Below the pieces are notes generated by a model. It worked only from the letters and a program-made list of their open reading frames with translations. It was not told where the DNA came from and ran no database searches. This document shows, one piece after another, positions 55,101 to 62,491 of a stretch of DNA of 64,000 nucleotides. Positions within the stretch are counted from its first letter, which is position 1. Every line of letters begins with the position of its first letter. Location: positions 55,568 to 119,567 of the forward strand of contig NZ_BAJT01000012.1 in assembly GCF_000613845.1 (NCBI RefSeq), given 5' to 3'. The position numbers and the translations under genes are program-made. This stretch comes from Asaia astilbis JCM 15831. Its GTDB lineage: Bacteria > Pseudomonadota > Alphaproteobacteria > Acetobacterales > Acetobacteraceae.

Positions 55101-56665
55101 TGGGCGTATTCGATTTTCTGAAGCGGGATACGAAACAAAAACGGGACATGATGCCGGGAACCGCCATTCCTGGACGCCGTGCAAGAAATGCGATGCGTCT
55201 TGTCGGTGGCATTGATGCAGCGCGTGTAGACCGGTTTGCCGAGACATGGCCCGGAACGCCCGTCACGCCAGATGAAATGCTCATGCTTTGGCACCGCATC
55301 TTGCAGGCCAGATCGCGAGATATGGCGATCAACGACCCGTATATGCGTCGGTTCGTGCGTGGAGTGCGCGCCAACGTCATCGGCCATGGTCCGAAACTGC
55401 GTTGCGCCACGAAAATCGCAAGCACGTCAAAGAGCGACGCCAAAACGAACACGGCTGTCGCTCAATCGTGGGAGGATTGGGGAGAGGCAGAAAACTGCGA
55501 CGTGACCGGGGCAAAGTCGTGGCTTCAGACGCTATTGCTTGCAGCCTCGACGCTTGCCATTGACGGCGAGGTCTTCGTTAAAACAGTTTCGTCTGGGCCA
55601 TTCGGCCTGCAATTGCAGATGATCGATGCCGTGCGTTGCCCGGTTGATTATCAGCTTTCGGACACTGGAAAAGGCACCTTCATCCGCTGCGGTATCGAGT
55701 ATGACCAGGTGGAAAAGCCGGTAGCCTACTTCTTCACGTCGGACGACGATCACGCGAACTATTATGCGTTTGACGGTCGGCGCTACGAGCGTGTGCCTGC
55801 GGCTGAAGTGTGCCACGTTTACCGTCATGATATGGTCGGGCAGCGGCGCGGCTTTCCATGGGCGATGTCGGCATTATTTCGCCTCAAGCGCTTGAAGGGC
55901 TTTGAAGATAACGCCGCAATGAATGCCGAAGTCGGCGCGGGCAAGATGGGGCTCATCACTTGGGACCCGGACAGCGGACCTGAGGCGGATGATGATGAAG
56001 AAATTCGGATTACGGCCGAAGGCGGCACATTCCTAGAACTGCCAGCGGGCGCGAACCTGTCGAAATGGGACCCTTCATTTCCGGATGGCGTGATCGCCAC
56101 CTTCACGAAGTCTCTCTTGCGAGGCGTCGGCGCTGGCCTTGGTATGAATTACCCATCCTTGGGTAACGATCTCGAAGGCGTCAATTTCTCATCGATCCGT
56201 GCGGGGACGATTGAAGAGCGGGAGCTATGGAAGGAAGATCAGAAGCTTCTCATTGAAGGGTTCTGTATCCCCGTATTTCGCCGCTGGATCGCAGAAGCGC
56301 TGCTACGCGGTATGGTCATCAATGACGATGGATACAAGGTTCCTGCGACGCGCCTGCGGGCAATCAAACGGGCTGCGACGTTCCACGGAAGACGTTGGGA
56401 TTGGGTTGATCCCAAGAGCGATGCGGCGGCCAACCGGCAAGCCGTCGATAGTCTCATCAAATCGCCTCAAGAAATCATCCGTGAGCGCGGCGGCGATCCG
56501 GAGGAAGTGCTGGATGAAATCGCACAATTTTACCAGATGGCGAAAGATAAGGGCATCCCCGAAACAGCGATCCAGGCGGCGCAGGGAGATCAAGTCAAGA
56601 TCGCGATCAACGAAGAACCGGACGGCACTGCGTCGTCTGAAGGCAATGGGAAATCAGACAAGTGA
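55100..56665 (+). CDS. Portal protein, lambda GpB family
   Basis: A 521-aa product: RRARNAMRLVGGIDAARVDR, RSRDMAINDPYMRRFVRGVR, FGLQLQMIDAVRCPVDYQ and GLGMNYPSLGNDLEGVNFSS, all matching lambda-type portals. It forms the dodecameric DNA entry channel. TGATG overlap with the upstream gene and a 4-nt overlap with the next. One AAACAGTTT site is inside. Confidence 0.92.
   Translation: MGVFDFLKRDTKQKRDMMPGTAIPGRRARNAMRLVGGIDAARVDRFAETWPGTPVTPDEMLMLWHRILQARSRDMAINDPYMRRFVRGVRANVIGHGPKLRCATKIASTSKSDAKTNTAVAQSWEDWGEAENCDVTGAKSWLQTLLLAASTLAIDGEVFVKTVSSGPFGLQLQMIDAVRCPVDYQLSDTGKGTFIRCGIEYDQVEKPVAYFFTSDDDHANYYAFDGRRYERVPAAEVCHVYRHDMVGQRRGFPWAMSALFRLKRLKGFEDNAAMNAEVGAGKMGLITWDPDSGPEADDDEEIRITAEGGTFLELPAGANLSKWDPSFPDGVIATFTKSLLRGVGAGLGMNYPSLGNDLEGVNFSSIRAGTIEERELWKEDQKLLIEGFCIPVFRRWIAEALLRGMVINDDGYKVPATRLRAIKRAATFHGRRWDWVDPKSDAAANRQAVDSLIKSPQEIIRERGGDPEEVLDEIAQFYQMAKDKGIPETAIQAAQGDQVKIAINEEPDGTASSEGNGKSDK
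55581..55589. repeat. AAACWGTTT site 7
   Basis: AAACAGTTTCG inside the portal gene. Confidence 0.55.
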
Positions 56666-58599
56666 ACATCGAAGGCATCATTACCCGCCTTAACAAGGAT
56701 GGCGGTTCGGTTCGTGCTGCGGTTGTCGAAGGTGTCAACCGGGAAGAACGCACGGTTGAACTGGCGTTTTCAAGCGAAGGCGCAGAAGTGCCGCGCTGGT
56801 TTGGCCGTGAAGTACTGGGGCATGACCCCGGCGAAGCTGATCTGACCCGACTTAATGATAGCGCGTCTCTCCTCATGGATCACAACACGCGCGATCAGAT
56901 CGGTGTCGTTGTTCCGGGGACGGCACGCATCGATAATGACGGAAAGGGTCGCGCAACTGTCCGTTTTGGCAGATCGCCCCGAGCAGATCAGATTTTCAAT
57001 GACGTAGCGGACCAGATACGCAAGCACGTCTCCGTTGGCTATCGCGTCACAGGCATGAAGCTCGTTGAGACACGCGAAGATGGTGAAGACGTTTATCGCA
57101 TCACCGGATGGGAGCCTTATGAAATTTCATTCGTGGGCGTGCCTGCCGACCACTCTGTGGGCGTAGGGCGCAATTATTCTCATCTGTCAGTGGAGCCAGA
57201 CGAGAAACCCGTTGAGAATACGGCTTCGAAAAGTAATTCCAGCGCGGACACCGCGCAAACGCAAACTCAGGCAAGGTCTCAAGTGGACGAAAACGAAATC
57301 ATGGTGCGCGCCCGCTCTGCTGAACAGAAGCGCGTCAAAGATATTCTCGATCTCGGGCGTGAATACAACGCTTCCGATCTCGCAGCCGAACACGCGGGGA
57401 ACCCAGACGGCTCGGTGGAAAGCTTGCAGCGTGCGCTGCTTGTTCGTCAGGGGAAGGAAGCACCTGTAGGTCGCAAGAACTCCGATGTCGGCATGGAGAA
57501 GCGCGATCTTGCGAATTTCTCGATGGTGCGCGTGGCACGCGCCTTGGCGAACCCGCAGGACCGCAAGGCACAGGAAGCAGCCGGTTTCGAGCGGGAACTG
57601 TCCGAGGCGGCCCGTTCGAAACAGGTCAAGCAGGACTCAGGCAACTGGGTGATCCCTTCTGATGTGTTGCGGTCCGCCGTGTTCGAAGGCTTCGAGCAGG
57701 CGCAACGTGACACCGGCATGAGCCTGGGGAGTAATGGGCAGACGGGCAGCGGTGCGACGGGTAGCAGTCTCGTTGCAACGAACCTTCTCGCGTCCAGTTA
57801 CATCGATATCCTGCGCAACCGTGCTACGTTCACCCATGGCATTGCTATGCTGGGCGGTCTGATCGGCAATATCGATATCCCGAAGCAGACGGCTGCCACG
57901 CAAGGTTACTGGCTAGGCGAAGGTGACGACGCAACCGAAAGCAATATGGATTTCGGCCAGCTTACCATGAGCCCGAAGACGCTGGCAGCGTATACCGATG
58001 TCACGCGCAAATTCCTCATGCAGTCGAGCCTTGATGTTGAGTCGCTAATTCGACGCGATCTGGCGCGTTCGATGGGGCTGGCGATCGATCTGAGTGGTTA
58101 CTATGGCACGGGTTCCAACCACCAGCCGACCGGCCTGAAGAACCTTGCGGGGATTTCCTCTACCCAGTTCGCTGCTTCCCAGCCGACATTTGGTGAACTG
58201 GTGAACATGGAAACGACTGTCGCGCTGAAAAACGCCGATGTTGCCGGGATGCGCTACAAGGCGCGCGCCGATTTCCGTGGCTATGCCAAGCAGACCCTGA
58301 AGTTCCCCGGCACGCCGTCCCCTGCTGGCACGATCTGGGAACCGGGCGACACCGTGAACGGCTATGCCTGCGATATTTCGAACCAGATCAGCTCTGGGGA
58401 TATGTTCTTCGGAAACTTTGCGGACGTTCTTATGGGTATGTGGGGCGGTCTGGAAATGATGGTCGATCCGTATTCCAACTCGAAGTCTGGCGGCATCCGT
58501 ATTGTGACGTTCCAAGATATCGACTGGCAGGTTCGCCGCATTGAGTCTTTCGTGATCGGTGCTCCGCCCCCGTCGAGCAGCGGCACTGGCAGCAAGTAA
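56662..58599 (+). CDS. Prohead protease - major capsid protein fusion (HK97-like)
   Basis: One 645-aa frame. Residues ~1-170 are an HK97-type protease: LTRLNDSASLLMDHNTRDQI with His, HVSVGYRVTGMKLVETREDG with Ser, WEPYEISFVGVPADHSVGVG. A linker rich in Gln/Ser (~175-215) and a helical delta/scaffold part (~215-320) follow. Then the capsid shell: LLASSYIDILRNRATFTHGI, MGLAIDLSGYYGTGSNHQPT and MFFGNFADVLMGMWGGLEMM. Protease, scaffold and capsid are thus made as one chain in fixed ratio and must be cut by the protease. One copy of the 16-bp motif sits at the protease-linker joint. Confidence 0.92.
   Translation: MNIEGIITRLNKDGGSVRAAVVEGVNREERTVELAFSSEGAEVPRWFGREVLGHDPGEADLTRLNDSASLLMDHNTRDQIGVVVPGTARIDNDGKGRATVRFGRSPRADQIFNDVADQIRKHVSVGYRVTGMKLVETREDGEDVYRITGWEPYEISFVGVPADHSVGVGRNYSHLSVEPDEKPVENTASKSNSSADTAQTQTQARSQVDENEIMVRARSAEQKRVKDILDLGREYNASDLAAEHAGNPDGSVESLQRALLVRQGKEAPVGRKNSDVGMEKRDLANFSMVRVARALANPQDRKAQEAAGFERELSEAARSKQVKQDSGNWVIPSDVLRSAVFEGFEQAQRDTGMSLGSNGQTGSGATGSSLVATNLLASSYIDILRNRATFTHGIAMLGGLIGNIDIPKQTAATQGYWLGEGDDATESNMDFGQLTMSPKTLAAYTDVTRKFLMQSSLDVESLIRRDLARSMGLAIDLSGYYGTGSNHQPTGLKNLAGISSTQFAASQPTFGELVNMETTVALKNADVAGMRYKARADFRGYAKQTLKFPGTPSPAGTIWEPGDTVNGYACDISNQISSGDMFFGNFADVLMGMWGGLEMMVDPYSNSKSGGIRIVTFQDIDWQVRRIESFVIGAPPPSSSGTGSK
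57176..57191 (+). repeat. Dispersed 16-bp motif, copy 3 (ATTCTCATCTGTCAGT)
   Basis: At the joint between protease domain and linker of the capsid fusion, read in frame as YSHLSVE. Confidence 0.5.
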
Positions 58600-58606
58600 A
58601 CAACGT

Positions 58607-58629
58607 CAGGGCGGCTACTAGCCGCCCTG
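58607..58629 (+). terminator. Strong hairpin between capsid and tail-completion genes
   Basis: Perfect 11-bp arms CAGGGCGGCTA / TAGCCGCCCTG with one central base, 8 nt after the stop. There is no U-run, so it may be an attenuator or mRNA-processing site that keeps capsid mRNA high. Confidence 0.6.
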
Positions 58630-58656
58630 CGATCAAGAGAACGAGCGGAAATAACC

Positions 58657-58983
58657 ATGCCTGTTCCTGCGTGGGACGATCTAGACAGCTTTCTGTCTCT
58701 AGATGACTTCGCTGTCACGGCCACACCGGACGGCGGTCAGGCGTTCGCGCTCATAGTCGAAGAACAGTATTTTTCTGCCGAACTGGGGACGTATGACATG
58801 AACACGTCCGATCCATGGGCCACTGCTAAAGCATCGGATGTGGTAGGGCTGAAGAAACGATCTCGCCTGACTATCAAACAGAACAGCTTACCGTATGGTG
58901 TGTTCTGGCTGACCCACGATCCAAAGCCGGATGGCACAGGTATGGCCACGCTTCGACTGTCGAGGTCACAGAATGGATCTTGA
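58657..58983 (+). CDS. Head-completion / tail-attachment protein (gpFII-like slot)
   Basis: A 108-aa beta-rich product (DDFAVTATPDGGQAFALIVE; TIKQNSLPYGVFWLTHDPKP). Size and location after the capsid suggest a lambda FII-type head-tail adaptor. It overlaps the next gene by 11 nt. Confidence 0.6.
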   Translation: MPVPAWDDLDSFLSLDDFAVTATPDGGQAFALIVEEQYFSAELGTYDMNTSDPWATAKASDVVGLKKRSRLTIKQNSLPYGVFWLTHDPKPDGTGMATLRLSRSQNGS

Positions 58984-59524
58984 AATCAAGATCGATGGCT
59001 TCAAGGGATGGGGGGATTTCCTCCCGATTATCGATGCTATCGATCCTGGTGGGAAATACATAGAACGCGCGGTGGGATCGACCAACCTGCGCATGTCTCA
59101 ATGGGTGGTAACACGCTCGTTGCGCGGTCTCTCTGCACTGCTCAAGATAAGGCAGTCTATCATTCGGCGGCGACTGAAGCGGTTCCGGATACATGGTGAC
59201 ATTAGCGGTGCCAAGGTCTGGTATGGGTTGGACGGTGTGCCGTTCACAGATCTGAAGCCTCGCAAGGGTGCGAAAGGCGTCATCACCGGCGATGGCGCAT
59301 ATTACGAAGAAGGCGCGTTCACAACAACGTCACGTCGGACTGGACGCCTGCGAGTTCTCAAGCGGAAAGGCAAAAATCGCTACCCGGTCGATGATGTTAA
59401 TGTGGACATCGATCAGCGCGCTTTGGCTTTCATCGGACGACACGTTTTGCAGACGAACGAGTTTGAGAACAGGTATATCGAGCGATTGGAACAAGAACTG
59501 AAATGGCGGACCCGAACAACCTGA
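58973..59524 (+). CDS. Minor tail protein Z-like (tail completion)
   Basis: About 183 aa from ATG 58973 (MDLEIKIDGFKGWGDFLPII). Basic, with KIRQSIIRRRLKRFRIHGD and VWYGLDGVPFTDLKPRKGAK, the usual gpZ pattern, where the protein connects tail to head. Overlaps neighbours by 11 and 22 nt. Confidence 0.7.
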   Translation: MDLEIKIDGFKGWGDFLPIIDAIDPGGKYIERAVGSTNLRMSQWVVTRSLRGLSALLKIRQSIIRRRLKRFRIHGDISGAKVWYGLDGVPFTDLKPRKGAKGVITGDGAYYEEGAFTTTSRRTGRLRVLKRKGKNRYPVDDVNVDIDQRALAFIGRHVLQTNEFENRYIERLEQELKWRTRTT

Positions 59525-60060
59525 CGACTGATCTGGAAGCCCTGCACAACGCTATACAGAGTCAGATTGCAGCGGCGTTCCCTGCCCTGCAAACAATCGA
59601 ATTCTACCGCGATGATGAAGACGAAAACATCCAGTTGCCCGCGTGCCTCATAGAACTTGACGAGATGGAAAACCGCGACGAAGACCCTGGCACCGGTCAG
59701 ATTTGCATGTCTCTTCGGTTTTCGGCCCGTCTAATTCTAACTCGTGAGAACGGACCAGACGCCCCCATGCAGGCGCGCCTTTCTGCGGCGGCTCTGTCCG
59801 CTTTCATCAACAAGAACCGGTTTGGCGGGCATGCCTCGCCCGCGCACGTTTTGATGGGATCACGCGACGACTTCTCGCCATCCTTGTCCGGGCGTTTCTC
59901 AATCTGGCGTATCGAATGGGTGCATAGGGAAGCATTCTTCGGTGCCTCGGTCTGGTCGGGGGGCAGTATCGTTCCGCAAACTGTTTACCTCGGACGCGCT
60001 CCGGAAATTGGTCCCGACCATATCGGGGACTACAAGGAAATATGGAAGTCAGGCGCGTGA
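59503..60060 (+). CDS. Phage structural protein, tail-terminator-like
   Basis: A 185-aa product with an N-terminal helix and beta-strands (ALQTIEFYRDDEDENIQLPA; GQICMSLRFSARLILTREN; SGRFSIWRIEWVHREAFFG). The fold pattern resembles gpU/terminator-type proteins. It lies between gpZ and gpV. One AAACTGTTT site near its end. Confidence 0.55.
   Translation: MADPNNLTTDLEALHNAIQSQIAAAFPALQTIEFYRDDEDENIQLPACLIELDEMENRDEDPGTGQICMSLRFSARLILTRENGPDAPMQARLSAAALSAFINKNRFGGHASPAHVLMGSRDDFSPSLSGRFSIWRIEWVHREAFFGASVWSGGSIVPQTVYLGRAPEIGPDHIGDYKEIWKSGA
59978..59986. repeat. AAACWGTTT site 8
   Basis: CAAACTGTTTAC inside the tail-terminator-like gene. Confidence 0.55.
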
Positions 60061-60647
60061 ACCACCTAGGTCATGCTGTTGGACGACACGACCGAGAGAT
60101 ATCGAACCTCGTTCGCATCGGCGTCGTCTCAGCTATACAGGGTAACCAAGCCCGTGTAGCTATCGGGAACACGGTGACAGATTGGCTCTACTGGGCCAGC
60201 CGACGCGCTTACGATGCGTTCGATTACGATAGCTTGACTGTAGGAGAGCAGGTCATCGTTCTCTCGCTATGGGGCGATGTGTCACAAGGCGTTATCGTCG
60301 GCGCGGTACCGCAAGATGCACAGGTCGCGCCTGCATCTGGAAACGTGTGGGGCAAGCGTTTCAAGGATGGCAGCACGATAACTTACGATCCGGACAGTCA
60401 TGCCTTGCTGGTTCAAGCTGGTAGCAGTCCAATCACGATAAAATGCCAGTCCGCTAACGTGCAGGCGACCGATAGCGTCACCCTCGACACGCCAAAGGTC
60501 CATGTCACGGGGACGTTGACCGTTGACAAGGATGTTTCCATAGGGGGAGGCGTCACTGCTCAGGGTGATGTCATGGGCGGCGGGAAGAGCCTGGACGAGC
60601 ACGTGCATCCCATTGCGTCGTCAAGCATGACCGGCCCTCCAAAGTAG
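60042..60647 (+). CDS. Baseplate spike protein gpV
   Basis: A 201-aa product with the OB fold (NLVRIGVVSAIQGNQARVAI, FDYDSLTVGEQVIVLSLWGD) and a C-terminal beta-helix ending KSLDEHVHPIASSSMTGPPK, where the His cluster probably binds a metal ion. P2-type spike. It is intact here, unlike its counterpart in the first cassette. Confidence 0.9.
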   Translation: MEVRRVNHLGHAVGRHDREISNLVRIGVVSAIQGNQARVAIGNTVTDWLYWASRRAYDAFDYDSLTVGEQVIVLSLWGDVSQGVIVGAVPQDAQVAPASGNVWGKRFKDGSTITYDPDSHALLVQAGSSPITIKCQSANVQATDSVTLDTPKVHVTGTLTVDKDVSIGGGVTAQGDVMGGGKSLDEHVHPIASSSMTGPPK

Positions 60648-60666
60648 AAATGAGATATTCTCATTT
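60648..60666. repeat. Inverted repeat between gpV and gp25-like genes
   Basis: AAATGAGA-TAT-TCTCATTT overlaps the gpV stop and contains the start of one 16-bp dispersed motif. Possible mRNA hairpin or protein-binding site. Confidence 0.5.
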
Positions 60667-60672
60667 GTTAGT
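60657..60672 (+). repeat. Dispersed 16-bp motif, copy 4 (ATTCTCATTTGTTAGT)
   Basis: Identical to copy 1; lies in the short gap after gpV. Confidence 0.55.
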
Positions 60673-60724
60673 GTAAGTGCAGAGTGATCATTGATAAAAA
60701 ATACCCTTATTCGTGGGTATATCA

Positions 60725-61063
60725 ATGATCGGAATGAACAGAGAAAATGGCAAGGTATTGCAGGGAACCGACCATCTCTTGCAATCAATTGTCGATATAC
60801 TAACTACGCCCATTGGAACGCGGGTAATTCGTCGCGATTACGGAAGCCGACTTCAGGAGCTGGTTGACAGCGCCATGAATAAGTCTGGCGTCATGGACAT
60901 CTATGCTGCGACGGTTGAAGCGCTTTCGAACTGGGAGCCGCGTATTTCCGTCACAAAAGTAAACGTCGCACCATATGCGGGAGGGATCACGATAGACCTA
61001 TACGCGAAGGATACCGAGAGCGGAACTAGTCTCACCATTACCGGCATTGAGGTTGCGCGATGA
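60725..61063 (+). CDS. Baseplate protein gpW/gp25-like
   Basis: About 112 aa; ATG 60725 chosen, ATG 60734 possible. GTDHLLQSIVDILTTPIGTR and VIRRDYGSRLQELVDSAMNK are the gp25 hallmark. Overlaps gpJ start by 4 nt. Confidence 0.9.
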   Translation: MIGMNRENGKVLQGTDHLLQSIVDILTTPIGTRVIRRDYGSRLQELVDSAMNKSGVMDIYAATVEALSNWEPRISVTKVNVAPYAGGITIDLYAKDTESGTSLTITGIEVAR

Positions 61064-61964
61064 CCACTCAAATCTATAGCGCAATCGATCTATCCGGTCT
61101 CCCGGCCCCTCAGATCATCACGGATGTTTCAGCCGAGACTGAACTATCTGAACTGCTTGCGGATTTCACCGCACGCTATCCTGCGTATTCTGCGGTTGTT
61201 GAGTCTGATCCGGTGCAGAAGCTTTGCGAGGCGTTTGCCTATCGGCTGTCTGTGGAGAAGCAGGCGCGGAACGACGCATTCAAGGCGGTGATGCTTGCAT
61301 ATGCCTCGGGAGCCGATCTCGATCAGATAGGTGCAAATTACAATGTTGCGCGCCTCACGATCACGCCTGCTGACCCGAGTACTATTCCGCCAACCGCCGC
61401 CGTCATGGAAACGGATGACAATTTTCGCGCCCGCATCCAGCTTTCATTCGAGAGCTATTCTACGGCGGGAAGCGAAGGCGGTTATGCCTATTTTGCCAAG
61501 ACTGCGAGTGCTCAGGTGCTGATGTGCAGGTGACATCTCCGTCTCCGGGGAATGTCACGGTCTTTATCCTATCCTCACAGGGCGACGGCACGGCACCGGC
61601 TGACCTAGTTGAAACAGTTTCAAATGCGATCACGCCAGATAGTGTACGACCCCTGACCGATAATGTGACTGTGCAGTCTGCTACCATTCTGCCGTTCGCG
61701 ATCAGCGCTGTCTTGACTCTGTATCCTGGACCTGACGCTTCAGTCGTTGTTGCTGCGGCTCAAGCGGCTGCTCAGGCATATGCCGACCGAGTGCATAAGA
61801 TCGGATACACAGTCGCGACGTCTGGGCTTTACGCTGCCTTGCAGCAAACGGGAGTTGAGAAGGTAGTCCTCGACGGGTGGGCGGGAGACATTACGGCTGC
61901 GCAGGATCAGGCACCATACTGCACGGGCATTGCCGTAACCACTGCGGCCGAAACCAATGTCTAA
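61060..61964 (+). CDS. Baseplate protein gpJ (frameshifted)
   Basis: The first frame reads YAYFAKTASAQVLMCR and stops at 61533. Restoring one G near 61517 (GTGCTG to GTGGCTG) gives KTASAQVADVQVTSPSPGNV and continues to 61964, about 301 aa, normal for gpJ. Other marks: FQLSxSYSTAGSEGGYAYF-like loop and QQTGVEKVVLDGWAGDITA near the end. The gpI ATG overlaps the end. Confidence 0.88.
61612..61620. repeat. AAACWGTTT site 9
   Basis: TTGAAACAGTTTCAA, the fullest palindrome of the set, inside gpJ. Confidence 0.6.
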
Positions 61965-62483
61965 CAGCGTTCTTCCGCCCAATGCGACCGATTTAGAGAC
62001 CGCGTTTGACCTGACTCTAGCGGATAGACTTGATGCCATTCCCAAGGTCATCCGATCTTCCGTAAACCCTCAAGCGATACCCCTACAGTGGTTGCTTGGC
62101 TGGCTTGGGCGTGGCGCGTGGAGAATTGGGCGACCGACTGGTCAGAGCTGCAAAAACGACAGACAGTCGCTTCTTCTTACATGGTTCACCGGAAGAAGGG
62201 CACGGCCTACGCCGTTAGATCGGCGCTTGAAGCGTTGAACCTGAATATTCAGATGCTGGAATGGTTTAATGATAGCCCGAAGCGCGACCCTTACACATTC
62301 AGACTGGTAGTGAAAATCGGATCGAACGATATCAGTATTCAAAATTGGAAATCGGTCCTAAATATTGTCCAGACCAATAAAAATGCCCGATCTCACCTAT
62401 CTAGTATTGACATGGAAGGCGAGTCCGAAGGGATTTCCTATCATGGTGGCGCAACATGCTACGGCATAACTATTAACGTTTGA
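61957..62483 (+). CDS. Tail protein gpI (frameshifted)
   Basis: The first frame has SSVNPQAIPLQWLLGWLGRG; the second VENWATDWSELQKRQTVASS and YMVHRKKGTAYAVRSALEAL. Restoring one G near 62092 gives LQWLAWLAWAWRVENWATDW, the usual P2 gpI motif. Restored length is about 175 aa. gpI connects fibre to baseplate. Confidence 0.88.
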
Positions 62484-62491
62484 TCAGAGAT

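Noticed and set aside
60648..60666. Rho-independent terminator after gpV
   Set aside because: AT-rich stem, no U-run, and the baseplate operon continues directly downstream.
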